A stretch of DNA of 64,000 nt. Source: Dyadobacter sp. Leaf189 (GTDB taxonomy: Bacteria > Bacteroidota > Bacteroidia > Cytophagales > Spirosomataceae). The number at the start of each line of letters is the position of its first letter. Within the stretch, counting starts at the first letter, position 1. Position numbers and translations under genes: made by a program. Location: NCBI RefSeq assembly GCF_001424405.1, contig NZ_LMPS01000001.1:5263-69262 (forward strand), in the 5' to 3' direction. Shown in pieces: positions 7,309 to 16,499 of the stretch. A model generated the notes under the pieces. That model had not been told where the DNA came from. It did no database searches and saw nothing but the letters and a program-made list of their open reading frames with translations.

Positions 7309-9285
7309 TTAGAATTTCCACCTGACGAAGGCTTCCATTGCTTCATATTCAGCGAGACCGAGTGAATCGTACAAGTGCGCTGTTCCCCGGTTTCTTTCTT
7401 CGGCTCTCTGCCAGAACTCGCGCGAATCTTCTCCCTGAAATACAACACCATCTTTTTGAGACTGGTGTTTGAAAATACCCTGGCGTTTTTTCAAAACCTG
7501 GTCAGGACTCATCGGAACTGCCATTTCGATCTCATAAATATCCCACTCTGCCCAAGCGCCACGATATAGCCAAACCCAGCAGTCTTTCATGAAATTCTTA
7601 TGCTTCGAGCGCTGTAATGCAGCTTCGATCGCATCCCAGCAAACCTTATGCGTTCCGTGCGGATCGGCAAAGTCGCCGGCAGCATATATCTGGTGCGGCT
7701 TGATTTCTTCGATCAGGTTTTCAATGATCTTGATATCTTCTTCACCGATCGGTTTCTTCTGAACGGTACCTGTTTCGTAAAATGGCATATCCAGGAAGTG
7801 AGCCTGGCTTGTTGGAATCCCAACAAAACGGCAGGTTGCTTTGGCTTCGCCCCTTCTAAGTAATCCTTTTACCTTGCGGATCTCAGGTGTATCAATCTCG
7901 CTGTCTTTTGTATGTTTCAAAAACTCTTTGGCTTCGAGGAAAAGCTTGTTTGCATCCGGACTATCAATTCCAAAACCTTTATTAAAATCCACTACGAAAT
8001 CAATAAAGCGGAGCGCCTCGTCATCTGCAACCGCGATGTTACCGGAAGTCTGGTAGGCAACGTGTACTTCGTGACCCTGGTCAACAAGCCGCTGGAAGGT
8101 ACCACCCATTGAAATAATGTCGTCATCAGGGTGCGGGCTGAAAATCAGAACACGCTTTTTAGTAGGCTGCGCCCTTTCCGGACGGTAGGTATCGTCTGCA
8201 TTGGGCTTGCCTCCGGGCCAGCCGGTAATAGTATGCTGCAATTGATTAAATACATTGATATTGATCTCATAAGCCGCACCATACTGGGCAAGCAAATCGC
8301 TCATACCATTGTCATTGTAATCTTTATCTGTAAGTTTCAAGATCGGCTTGCAAAGCACTTTAGACAAATGTGTTACAGCCTTTTTGATCATTTTATTATC
8401 CCAGATCACAGAATCAACAGCCCAAGGTGTTTTAATTCTGGTCAGCTCGGAAGCGGCACTTTCATCCAATACAAAAGAAACGTCCGGGTGCGCCTGCAAG
8501 TAGGAAGCCGGGTTCAGTTCAGTTACGGGACCTTCCACAGCTCCGCGGATTACCGAAGCTTTTCTCTCACCCCATGCAAGCAGTACAATTCTTCTTGCAT
8601 TTAATATAGGAGCTACACCCAGCGTAATTGCTTTGCGGGGAACATTATGCAATCCGCCGAATTCCATTCCAGCAGCTACCCGGGTTGAATGATCGAGTGT
8701 AATCAGTCTTGTACGTGAATTGATAAGAGATCCTGGCTCATTAAAACCAATGTGCCCGTTTCCACCGATACCAAGTAGCTGGAAGTCCAGTCCGCCTACT
8801 GCATTGATTTTGTTTTCGTAAGAAGTACAGTAGTCGCGCAGCAAAGCAGCGGGAACGGTACCATCCGGTAGGAAGTAATTTTCTTTTGCGATATCAACAT
8901 GGTCAAACAACTGCTCTTTCATGAACCTGTGATAGCTATAAATGGAATCAGGCTCCATTTGATAGTATTCGTCGAGGTTAAAAGAAATCACGTTTTTAAA
9001 GCTCAATCCTTCTTCCTTATGCATTTTTACAAGAAGCGCATAAACTGTTTTGGGAGAAGATCCGGTGGCAAGTCCCAGCACGCAAGGCTTACCTTCTTTT
9101 TGCTTTTGGCGAATCAAATCAGCAATTTCCTTGGCAACTGCGTAGGAAGCTTCTTTAGAATCAGCAAATATCTGGGTTGGAATTTTTTCGTAGGTAATGG
9201 GCTGCCCAATGGTGCCGTTTGTACCTTTTCCGTTGTTTGAAGCTTGCATCAGTATTGTCTGCGGACTTACCGTTTGTTGGCTCAT
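7309..9285 (-). CDS. nagB: Glucosamine-6-phosphate deaminase fused to a PIG-L (LmbE-type) deacetylase domain
   Basis: The N-terminal part (about 30-330) is NagB, which converts glucosamine 6-phosphate to fructose 6-phosphate and ammonia: LATGSSPKT (72-80), FNLDEYY (Asp105) and IGGNGHIGFNEPGS (His178, Glu183). The Asp found before the catalytic His in the E. coli enzyme (GNDGH) is Asn176. The C-terminal part (about 375-640) is a PIG-L/LmbE zinc deacetylase domain with HPDDD (385-389) and HGTH (543-546). At 658 residues the protein is about twice the length of plain NagB; such fusions are known in Bacteroidota. The pairing suggests coupled deacetylation and deamination of amino sugars, but the substrate of the second domain is inferred. 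Confidence 0.92.
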   Translation of the reverse strand: MSQQTVSPQTILMQASNNGKGTNGTIGQPITYEKIPTQIFADSKEASYAVAKEIADLIRQKQKEGKPCVLGLATGSSPKTVYALLVKMHKEEGLSFKNVISFNLDEYYQMEPDSIYSYHRFMKEQLFDHVDIAKENYFLPDGTVPAALLRDYCTSYENKINAVGGLDFQLLGIGGNGHIGFNEPGSLINSRTRLITLDHSTRVAAGMEFGGLHNVPRKAITLGVAPILNARRIVLLAWGERKASVIRGAVEGPVTELNPASYLQAHPDVSFVLDESAASELTRIKTPWAVDSVIWDNKMIKKAVTHLSKVLCKPILKLTDKDYNDNGMSDLLAQYGAAYEININVFNQLQHTITGWPGGKPNADDTYRPERAQPTKKRVLIFSPHPDDDIISMGGTFQRLVDQGHEVHVAYQTSGNIAVADDEALRFIDFVVDFNKGFGIDSPDANKLFLEAKEFLKHTKDSEIDTPEIRKVKGLLRRGEAKATCRFVGIPTSQAHFLDMPFYETGTVQKKPIGEEDIKIIENLIEEIKPHQIYAAGDFADPHGTHKVCWDAIEAALQRSKHKNFMKDCWVWLYRGAWAEWDIYEIEMAVPMSPDQVLKKRQGIFKHQSQKDGVVFQGEDSREFWQRAEERNRGTAHLYDSLGLAEYEAMEAFVRWKF

Positions 9286-9380
9286 ACTTACTTGGATTTA
9301 TTATTAAGAGTTTGAATAGATCGAGAGAGAAATATCCTGCAATATAGCGCGAGTGTTCGACCACACAGCAATATTCGCCG

Positions 9381-9388
9381 CAAAAATA
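9381..9388 (-). promoter_or_regulatory. Candidate -7 element for the NagB fusion
   Basis: CAAAAATA on the plus strand reads TATTTTTG on the minus strand, an exact TAnnTTTG match about 96 bases ahead of the start codon. No good -33 TTTG was found at the expected distance. The 296-base gap it shares with glyA holds no other gene. Confidence 0.4.
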
Positions 9389-9539
9389 CGACACAAAGTT
9401 GATATTCTTAAAATAATTTAAAAACAACTTCCATTCTCAAAATTACTGATTTAGATTTAATAGTGACTAGTACCGCAACCTCTTAAATCACCGGAAACAT
9501 AAAGTAAGGAGTTATATTTTATTACAAAAGAAATGCTCG

Positions 9540-9547
9540 TATTTTTG
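9540..9547 (+). promoter_or_regulatory. Candidate -7 element for glyA
   Basis: TATTTTTG matches TAnnTTTG exactly and lies 34 bases ahead of the glyA ATG, giving a leader of roughly 28 bases. The -33 region is only a T-rich stretch. Confidence 0.5.
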
Positions 9548-9581
9548 CGGCATCTTCAGTCCATATCATAAAAATACATTC

Positions 9582-10886
9582 ATGTCTACCATCACCAGCG
9601 TTGAACGTGACACTACCATTTTCGATCTGATCAACAAGGAAAAGCACCGTCAGGAATCAGGTATAGAGCTTATTGCTTCTGAAAACTTCACTTCCCGTCA
9701 GGTTATGGAAGCTTCCGGTAGTGTATTGACTAACAAATATGCAGAAGGACTACCTGGCAAGCGCTACTATGGCGGCTGCGAAGTAGTTGATGAAATTGAA
9801 CAAATTGCAATAGACAGGTTAAAAGAACTGTTTGGAGCAACCTGGGCTAACGTACAGCCGCATTCAGGTGCACAGGCAAATACTGCAGTGTTCTTGGCTT
9901 GTTTGAATCCAGGTGATAAAATCATGGGTTTCAACCTGGCTCACGGTGGTCACCTTACGCATGGTTCGCCTGTTAATATTTCAGGTAAGTACTTCCAGCC
10001 TGTATTTTACGGCGTTGAAGCTGAAACTGGTCTGATTGACTGGGATAAGGTAGAAGCAACTGCATTGAAAGAGCGCCCGAAGCTGTTGATCTGCGGCGCA
10101 TCTGCATACAGCCGTGACTGGGATTACGAGCGTTTGAGAGCAATCGCTGATCAGGTAGGTGCTATTCTGATGGCAGACATTTCCCACCCGGCTGGTCTTA
10201 TCGCAAAGGGACTTTTGAAAGATCCTTTCGACCATTGCCACATTGTAACTACTACCACGCACAAAACATTGCGCGGACCAAGAGGTGGAGTAATTATGAT
10301 GCGGAATGATTTTGAGAATCCGTTTGGCATTAAAACACAAAAAGGACAATTAAGAACAATGTCGTCCCTGCTGGATTCAGGTGTGTTCCCGGGTACACAA
10401 GGCGGTCCATTGGAACATATCATTGCTGCAAAAGCAGTTGCATTTGGAGAAGCATTGAGCGAAGGTTACTATAACTACGCAACGCAGGTTGCACGCAATG
10501 CGCAGGCAATGGCCAAAGCATTTGTAGAAAAAGGCTACCGCATCATCTCAGGAGGTACAGATAATCACCTGATGCTGATCGATCTTCGTACAAAGAATGG
10601 CGTGGATTCGGGGTTGACAGGTAAGCTGGCAGAAAACACGTTGATCAAAGCGGATATCACTATCAATAAAAACATGGTACCGTTTGATGATAAATCTCCG
10701 ATGGTAACCTCAGGGATCCGTGTAGGAACAGCTGCAATGACAACACGCGGATTGATTGAAGGAGATATGGAGCGGATTGTTGATCTCGTTGATACCGTGC
10801 TTGTTAATCACGATAATGACTCAAAAATCGCTTCTGTTAAAGACGAAGTAAATAATTGGATGAAACAATTCCCGTTATACGTCTGA
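9582..10886 (+). CDS. glyA: Serine hydroxymethyltransferase
   Basis: A PLP enzyme that interconverts serine and glycine while charging tetrahydrofolate with a one-carbon unit. The 434-residue protein has the family hallmarks ELIASENF (29-36), [15 protein letters not shown] (51-65), the His/Asp pocket [11 protein letters not shown], and the PLP lysine in [14 protein letters not shown] (Lys228). It is a single-gene transcript by appearance: a TAnnTTTG element 34 bases upstream and a hairpin terminator at 10911-10943. It is divergent from the NagB fusion. Confidence 0.97.
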   Translation: MSTITSVERDTTIFDLINKEKHRQESGIELIASENFTSRQVMEASGSVLTNKYAEGLPGKRYYGGCEVVDEIEQIAIDRLKELFGATWANVQPHSGAQANTAVFLACLNPGDKIMGFNLAHGGHLTHGSPVNISGKYFQPVFYGVEAETGLIDWDKVEATALKERPKLLICGASAYSRDWDYERLRAIADQVGAILMADISHPAGLIAKGLLKDPFDHCHIVTTTTHKTLRGPRGGVIMMRNDFENPFGIKTQKGQLRTMSSLLDSGVFPGTQGGPLEHIIAAKAVAFGEALSEGYYNYATQVARNAQAMAKAFVEKGYRIISGGTDNHLMLIDLRTKNGVDSGLTGKLAENTLIKADITINKNMVPFDDKSPMVTSGIRVGTAAMTTRGLIEGDMERIVDLVDTVLVNHDNDSKIASVKDEVNNWMKQFPLYV

Positions 10887-10910
10887 TAATTTTAAGAAAC
10901 TCAGATAAGG

Positions 10911-10948
10911 AAAAGCGTGGAGGTAAACAGCCTTCACGCTTTTTGTTT
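10911..10948 (+). terminator. glyA terminator
   Basis: AAAAGCGTGGAGG (10911-10923) pairs with CCTTCACGCTTTT (10931-10943), with one G-T pair, and is followed by TTGTTTT. Confidence 0.8.
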
Positions 10949-11052
10949 TATTCAGAACAACAAACGGATTGTGAAATGCAAACTTCATTATAGCTATAAA
11001 TAATATTGAAGAACAGCGCCAGCGGAATACAAAGAATTGTGCTACAACTTGT

Positions 11053-11081
11053 TTTGACTTAATAAAGTTTTCATAACTTTG
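11053..11081 (+). promoter_or_regulatory. Promoter of the TPR protein gene
   Basis: TTTG (11053-11056), a 17-base spacer and TAACTTTG (11074-11081). The -7 is an exact TAnnTTTG match and covers an upstream ATG (11079), which therefore cannot be translated. The spacer is slightly shorter than usual. Confidence 0.6.
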
Positions 11082-11105
11082 CACTCCAAAATTGAATTAA
11101 TTGAT

Positions 11106-11807
11106 ATGAGCAAGAAAAACGCGGGTGAACCGGGGATTGAAATTATCGAAACTCCGGAAGCATTAGCTGGTCAGATTAACAAGGCCGAAGCTTTTTTCAT
11201 CAAGAACCGCAAAGTTGTTTTAGGGATTGGAGGAGCGATACTGGTTGCAATCGTTGCATTCGCCGGCTATCGCTTTTACATTGACAGCCAGGAGGGAACA
11301 GCTCAAAATGCATTAGCAAGTGTTGTGTACGATTTCGAAGCGGATTCATTGCAAAAAGCGTTGAACGGAAGCGGAGGAAATGAAGGTTTGCTTTCCATTG
11401 CTGATAGCTACAAAGGTACCGACGCAAGTAATCTTGCTAATTTCTACGCCGGTGTTGCATTGCTTAAACAAGGCAAATACGATGAAGCAATCGATCACCT
11501 GAAATCTTTCAGCTCTTCTGACTTGCTCATTCATGCCCGTGCTCAGTCGTTGATCGGAGATGCTTACATGGAGAAAAATCAGGCTGCTGAGGCAATCTCT
11601 TATTACCAGAAAGCTGCTGATTACGAGAAAAACGAATATTTTACACCAGTATACCTGATGAAGCTTGCTTTGGCTCAGGAAAAAGCTGGAAAGGCAGCTG
11701 ATGCAGTTGCTTCCTATAAACGTGTGGTTGAGGATTTCCCGCTTTCGACGGAAGTGGTAAATGCCAAGAAATACATGGGGTTATTAGAAGGACAGGTCGG
11801 CAAATAA
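11106..11807 (+). CDS. Single-pass membrane protein with TPR repeats (YfgM-like)
   Basis: The start is placed at ATG 11106 (MSKKNAGEPG), because the longer frame from 11079 would begin inside the promoter. The 233-residue protein has a cytosolic N-terminal region, one membrane helix (about 36-58, VVLGIGGAILVAIVAFAGY) and an outward-facing TPR-like region (about 105-225; FYAGVALLKQGKYDEAIDHL, AQSLIGDAYMEKNQAAEAI). This architecture resembles YfgM-type periplasmic chaperone partners, but identity is only by architecture. It precedes ribH, from which it is separated by a terminator-like hairpin. Its exact role is unknown. Confidence 0.8.
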   Translation: MSKKNAGEPGIEIIETPEALAGQINKAEAFFIKNRKVVLGIGGAILVAIVAFAGYRFYIDSQEGTAQNALASVVYDFEADSLQKALNGSGGNEGLLSIADSYKGTDASNLANFYAGVALLKQGKYDEAIDHLKSFSSSDLLIHARAQSLIGDAYMEKNQAAEAISYYQKAADYEKNEYFTPVYLMKLALAQEKAGKAADAVASYKRVVEDFPLSTEVVNAKKYMGLLEGQVGK

Positions 11808-11830
11808 TGGTTAACCATTCTGTTCTGAAA

Positions 11831-11866
11831 GAGGATAAAGCCGACGTGGTTTTATCCTTTTTTTAT
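11831..11866 (+). terminator. Terminator after the TPR gene
   Basis: GGATAAA pairs with TTTATCC across about 10 bases, followed by a seven-base T-run. The stem is short but the T-run is strong. Confidence 0.65.
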
Positions 11867-11904
11867 TCATTTTATCGAACAATCCACGATTAGACTATAA
11901 AGCA

Positions 11905-12411
11905 ATGTCCAGCGCAGATAAGAATTTAAGTGTGTTTAATACCGAGGGGCTACCTGATATCACCTCAAAGCGGTTCGCGATCGTTGTAGCAGAATGGAAT
12001 TCGGAAGTGACAGAGAAACTGTTTGAAGGAGCATATCAGACATTAATCCAGTATGGTGCCGCTCCTGAAAACATTGAGCGTGGCAATGTTCCCGGAAGCT
12101 TCGAGCTTACATTGGCTTCGCAATGGTTTGCCCAGCGTCCGAATGTAGACGCAGTAATCGCGTTGGGAGTTGTTATTCAGGGTGAAACGAAACACAACGA
12201 TTACATCAATCACGCGGTAGCTCAGGGAATTACCAATGTAAGTCTCAAAACAGACAAGCCGGTGATCTTCGGTGTGCTGACGCCAAATACCATGGAGCAG
12301 GCTTTGGACCGTGCGGGTGGCGTTCATGGAAATAAAGGGGACGAAGCTGCGATGACTGCTATTAAAATGCTGGGACTTTATGCGCAGGTAGCACAGGGAT
12401 ACAACTTCTAA
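11905..12411 (+). CDS. ribH: 6,7-dimethyl-8-ribityllumazine synthase
   Basis: RibH joins 5-amino-6-ribitylaminouracil with dihydroxybutanone phosphate in the penultimate step of riboflavin synthesis. The 168-residue protein carries FAIVVAEWNSEVTEKL near the N terminus, GSFELTLA, the loop ALGVVIQGETKHNDYI with the catalytic His, and PVIFGVLTPNTMEQALDRAG. No FMN riboswitch is visible in the 97-base leader, and no other rib gene is nearby, so the pathway is scattered in this genome. Confidence 0.96.
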   Translation: MSSADKNLSVFNTEGLPDITSKRFAIVVAEWNSEVTEKLFEGAYQTLIQYGAAPENIERGNVPGSFELTLASQWFAQRPNVDAVIALGVVIQGETKHNDYINHAVAQGITNVSLKTDKPVIFGVLTPNTMEQALDRAGGVHGNKGDEAAMTAIKMLGLYAQVAQGYNF

Positions 12412-12503
12412 CGATTAAGATCTCGTTATGAATTGAGAATCACCTCTGAACAATTCGTGACCTATATCAGTCATTCAAAATTTAATCATTCAATCATTAC
12501 ATT

Positions 12504-13862
12504 ATGCAAGTCTGGAAATTTGGCGGTACGTCGGTAGGCATGCCTGAGCGTATGCATTCCATCCGCGAACTCCTCAAAAGTGATTCTAATCGGAAAATCG
12601 TTGTTCTGTCTGCGCTATCAGGCTCGACTAACGCATTGATCGCGATCGGTGAGGCTGTAAAATCATTTGATGATGCCAAAGCGGCTGTGTTGATCGACGA
12701 CCTTAAAACGCATTATGCACTTTTTGTAAAAGAGCTTTATTCTACACCTGAGTCGCTGCAAAAGGGACAGGAGATTGTGGATACGGAGTTTGGCTACATT
12801 AAATCGCTTGTGGGAATAAAGCCATTCACGATCAAACAGGATAAGGAACTGGTTGCGGAAGGGGAGATACTAAGTACCAAAATGTTCCAGGCGTACCTTG
12901 AAGAGAAAGGCGATAACTCGGTACTGCTTTCGGCGCTTGATTTCATGCGCATTGATGCCGATGGAGAACCTGAGCTTTCGGTGATTGAAGATAAGCTGGT
13001 AACGATCCTGAACCAGTACCCTGATAAAGCTACCATTATCACACAAGGATTTATATGCAGAAACCCGAGGGAGGAAGTTGATAACCTGAAAAGGGGAGGC
13101 TCGGATTATACTGCTTCACTGATTGGGGGTGCGATCCGCGCTGATGAAATCCAGATCTGGACTGACATTGACGGAATGCATAATAATGATCCCAGGATTG
13201 TAAAACGCACATTCCCGATTCGCGAGCTGACTTTTGAAGAAGCCGCTGAACTGGCGTACTTCGGAGCTAAAATCTTACATCCAAGTACCATTACACCGGC
13301 TAAACTGAGAGGAGTTCCGGTTCGTCTGAAAAATACAATGCAGCCGGAAGCCCCTGGTACATTGATCGCCAATCAAACTTCGGACAGAGAGATTAAAGCG
13401 ATTGCCGCGAAAGATAATATCACGGCAATTTACATTCACTCGACCCGTATGCTGAATGCTTACGGATTCCTTCGCAGGGTGTTTGAAGTATTTGAAAAAT
13501 ACAAGACGCCCGTAGATATGATCACTACCTCGGAAGTGTCTGTTTCGGTAACAATTGATAACTCGGAGAATCTGGATAAAATCACTGCTGAACTTCGGGA
13601 GTTCGCTGATCTGGAAGAACACGATGTAGATCAGAACATCATTTGCATTGTAGGTAATTTCAGTGCCGATAAAGAAGGTATTGCATTGAAAGTGCTTGAT
13701 GCTCTGAAACATATACCAATACGAATGATTTCGTACGGAGCGTCTGAACACAATCTTTCTTTATTGATTCATTCGAAATACAAGGCCGAAGCGCTGAATG
13801 TACTTAATGAAAGATTATTTTATTACGAGGATGCAATGAAGGATATTTTCACTGCACCATAA
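12504..13862 (+). CDS. lysC: Aspartate kinase (monofunctional, two ACT domains)
   Basis: This enzyme phosphorylates aspartate, the entry step to lysine, threonine and methionine. KFGGTSVG (5-12) opens the amino-acid kinase domain, and GGSDYTASLIGGAIRADEIQIWTD-type sequence marks the aspartate site. The C-terminal third (about 300-450) has two ACT-type segments (ITAIYIHSTRM and IICIVGNFSADKEG), the place of allosteric feedback. Length 452 fits the LysC/AK-III group. No homoserine dehydrogenase domain is attached. serS follows after 19 bases, probably on the same transcript. Confidence 0.92.
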   Translation: MQVWKFGGTSVGMPERMHSIRELLKSDSNRKIVVLSALSGSTNALIAIGEAVKSFDDAKAAVLIDDLKTHYALFVKELYSTPESLQKGQEIVDTEFGYIKSLVGIKPFTIKQDKELVAEGEILSTKMFQAYLEEKGDNSVLLSALDFMRIDADGEPELSVIEDKLVTILNQYPDKATIITQGFICRNPREEVDNLKRGGSDYTASLIGGAIRADEIQIWTDIDGMHNNDPRIVKRTFPIRELTFEEAAELAYFGAKILHPSTITPAKLRGVPVRLKNTMQPEAPGTLIANQTSDREIKAIAAKDNITAIYIHSTRMLNAYGFLRRVFEVFEKYKTPVDMITTSEVSVSVTIDNSENLDKITAELREFADLEEHDVDQNIICIVGNFSADKEGIALKVLDALKHIPIRMISYGASEHNLSLLIHSKYKAEALNVLNERLFYYEDAMKDIFTAP

Positions 13863-13881
13863 GAAAGATATTTAACCTGAA

Positions 13882-15174
13882 ATGTTACAAACCAACTTCA
13901 TACGCGAAAACAGGGAACTTACTATTGCCGGGCTTACAAAAAAGCATTTTAAAGATGCAGAGCAGGCGGTAGAAAGAATACTTGATCTTGACAAAAAACG
14001 GCGGGAAATCCAGCAGGAGCTGGATGAAACTCTGGCCGCGTCCAACAATCAGGCCCGCGAAATCGGTGCGCTGATGAAAGCAGGAAAGTCGGCCGAAGCG
14101 GAAGAAGCGAAAGCTGTTACAGCGACTTTAAAAGAGAAATCCAGGGCACTCGACGAGGAGCACAAGCAAGTTGAAAAATCGCTGCTTGAAGAGCTGGTAA
14201 AGCTGCCTAACCTACCTCACGAGAGTGTGCCTGAGGGAAGAACTGCTGAGGACAATGTGACTGTTTTGGAGGAAGGTATCAAACCTTCGCTGCATCAGAG
14301 TGCATTGCCGCATTGGGAGCTGATCAAGAAATTGGGCAAGAGCCAGGCTCCGATTATTGATTTTGAACTTGGCAATAAAATTACTGGTGCCGGTTTTCCG
14401 GTGTATAAAGGAAAGGCAGCGCGTTTGCAGCGGGCTATGATCGCTTTCTTCCTGGATGAAGCTGGAAAAGCAGGTTACACAGAAGTGCAGCCTCCGATCG
14501 TAGTGAATGCAGATTCGGGTTTTGCAACGGGCCAGTTGCCGGATAAAGAAGACCAAATGTACCATGATGCCGCGGACGATCTGTACCTGATCCCGACTGC
14601 CGAAGTGCCTGTGACCAACTTATACCGTGACGTAATTGTTGCTGAAAGTGAACTGCCCGTTAAAAACGTAGCATATACGCCCTGTTTTCGTCGTGAAGCC
14701 GGAAGCTGGGGTGCGCATGTGCGCGGGTTGAACCGCCTGCACCAGTTTGATAAGGTGGAAATCGTGCAGATCAACAAGCCGGAGGAATCATACAAGGCGC
14801 TGGACGAAATGGTTGCACATGTGAAAAGCCTGCTTGGCAAGCTTGGACTTCCGTACCGGATCCTGCGACTTTGCGGCGGGGATATGGGCTTCACATCTGC
14901 ACTTACTTACGACTTCGAAGTATGGTCAGCCGGGCAGGAGCGGTGGTTGGAATGCAGTTCTGTGTCCAACTTCGAGACTTACCAGGCAAACAGGCTGAAA
15001 TTGCGTTTCAAAGGCGCTGATAAGAAGACGCAGCTGCTTCATACACTGAATGGATCTGCGCTGGCATTGCCCCGTATTTTGGCTGCATTGCTGGAAAACA
15101 ACCAGCAGGCAGACGGGACTGTGAAGGTGCCGGATGTGCTTGTACCTTACTGCGGTTTTGACACAATCGAATAG
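13882..15174 (+). CDS. serS: Serine--tRNA ligase
   Basis: It charges tRNA-Ser with serine. The N-terminal ~110 residues form the expected charged coiled-coil arm (KKRREIQQELDET, LKEKSRALDEEHK). The class II core has the TxE serine-binding motif in IPTAEVP (239-241), motif 2 CFRREAGSWGAH (268-279) and motif 3 LNGSALALPRILAALLE near 390-406. Length 430 is typical. It ends the lysC-serS pair and runs into a two-way terminator shared with the minus-strand membrane protein genes. Confidence 0.97.
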   Translation: MLQTNFIRENRELTIAGLTKKHFKDAEQAVERILDLDKKRREIQQELDETLAASNNQAREIGALMKAGKSAEAEEAKAVTATLKEKSRALDEEHKQVEKSLLEELVKLPNLPHESVPEGRTAEDNVTVLEEGIKPSLHQSALPHWELIKKLGKSQAPIIDFELGNKITGAGFPVYKGKAARLQRAMIAFFLDEAGKAGYTEVQPPIVVNADSGFATGQLPDKEDQMYHDAADDLYLIPTAEVPVTNLYRDVIVAESELPVKNVAYTPCFRREAGSWGAHVRGLNRLHQFDKVEIVQINKPEESYKALDEMVAHVKSLLGKLGLPYRILRLCGGDMGFTSALTYDFEVWSAGQERWLECSSVSNFETYQANRLKLRFKGADKKTQLLHTLNGSALALPRILAALLENNQQADGTVKVPDVLVPYCGFDTIE

Positions 15175-15190
15175 ACTTAGTTAGTTTGAA

Positions 15191-15226
15191 ACAAGAAAGG
15201 CGCTCGTTCATGAGCGCCTTTCTTGT
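15191..15226. terminator. Bidirectional terminator
   Basis: ACAAGAAAGGCGCTC (15191-15205) pairs perfectly with GAGCGCCTTTCTTGT (15212-15226) around a 6-base loop. T-rich sequence flanks both sides, serving serS (plus) and the membrane protein gene ending at 15228 (minus). Confidence 0.9.
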
Positions 15227-15227
15227 T

Positions 15228-16499
15228 TTATATACTACCGTAAATCGTCGATTTCGGCGGAGCTTCGTTGCTTTTTGGAAATGCCAGCCAGATTAAGTAG
15301 CCCGTCATGAATACAATGCAGACCTGCATGGAATAGTCTATCAGCAATTGTGAAGAGGCAAATGTATCTCCCGGCGTCATATAGCACGGCATACCGAGCC
15401 GCCACCAGAAAGAAGGGTGTACGACGCACAGTATGTTATAAATAAAGAAGATCGCCAGCTGCGTTTTGTTTTTCCAATTAATGGTAACAAAAACGAGCGG
15501 TAAGAGGAAGAGGAAAATGTAGTTGCTATACGCACTTTGCTGCACGATCATCATAGTCGCATACAAGACGATCCAGACTCTTGACAGCATGATCCGGAAG
15601 TCAAAATGACGCATTCGCCAGGCTGAAAAGGTAGCTAGTCCGACAGACAAAGCAAGCCCGATCCAATTCCAGAATTTCTCCCCGACACCGATTTCGTTAT
15701 TAAACCAGGGGTTGATAATGGCAGGAATGTTAGGTGCGCGAAGCGTTTTTGCTTCATCGAGCGGCTGCATAAATTCCCAGCCAACCAGCGGATATAAGAT
15801 CCCGAGGGAGATAACTCCGATAATCGCCATCGGAATTAGCATGCGCATCTTCTCTTTTTCAAGAAGAAAAAGCGGTATTAGTATTAATACGAAAATTGCC
15901 TTGGTAGTGAGAAGCCCGATCGCCAGAATAACTGCATACCATTCAACGCGTAATGTACGCTCGCGGACGAGGTAGGCAAGTATGACGAACAACCACATCC
16001 AGACATCTTCCTGTGCACCGATTACACATAGTACAAGCGAACCTGGCAGCAGCAGGTAAATGATAGCGAGAAACAGGAATTTTCCCTTTGTGAAAAAAGG
16101 TCTGAAAAAATGGTAGCTGGCCAGTAATGCAACTCCATCCATTACTGCCATTGTAAACACGATCATCTTCGCATTGAACCAGATTTTCAACCAGATACCT
16201 AAAAAGTAAGCATACAGCGGCGAGTACGGCGACCAGAAGTCACGATATACAACCTGGCCCAGTGAAGCCTTGCTCGCTTCGTCCCAAAATCCGTTTACAT
16301 CGGAAGTGGGCTCCATACCTGCTGCAATGTAAATGACCAGGAAAGGAATCAAGCGCAGTAAAAGCCAGCTGACCAGAAGAGTAGCTCTTGCAGATTTCGA
16401 TTCGAGCCACTGCTGTATCCTGGTTTTGAAAAACAGCAGGATACATACAAAAAGGACGCAGAGTAGGCTGATGCCTAGTTTGGCGAGGATTATACTCAT
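15228..16499 (-). CDS. Polytopic membrane protein, GT-C-like (paralogue B)
   Basis: A 423-residue protein with about ten hydrophobic segments. After the first membrane segments it has an outward loop with ASLGQVVYRDFWSPYSPLYA; a similar acidic-aromatic motif occurs in GT-C polyprenol-linked glycosyltransferases (DUF2029/PMT-like), which suggests but does not prove sugar transfer. It is clearly homologous to the gene just upstream (16496-17767), which has VYRDFWSYHAPLYAYI at the same place and the same length. The start codon overlaps the stop of that gene (ATGA), so the two are translationally coupled. Function is not established. Confidence 0.7.
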   Translation of the reverse strand: MSIILAKLGISLLCVLFVCILLFFKTRIQQWLESKSARATLLVSWLLLRLIPFLVIYIAAGMEPTSDVNGFWDEASKASLGQVVYRDFWSPYSPLYAYFLGIWLKIWFNAKMIVFTMAVMDGVALLASYHFFRPFFTKGKFLFLAIIYLLLPGSLVLCVIGAQEDVWMWLFVILAYLVRERTLRVEWYAVILAIGLLTTKAIFVLILIPLFLLEKEKMRMLIPMAIIGVISLGILYPLVGWEFMQPLDEAKTLRAPNIPAIINPWFNNEIGVGEKFWNWIGLALSVGLATFSAWRMRHFDFRIMLSRVWIVLYATMMIVQQSAYSNYIFLFLLPLVFVTINWKNKTQLAIFFIYNILCVVHPSFWWRLGMPCYMTPGDTFASSQLLIDYSMQVCIVFMTGYLIWLAFPKSNEAPPKSTIYGSI

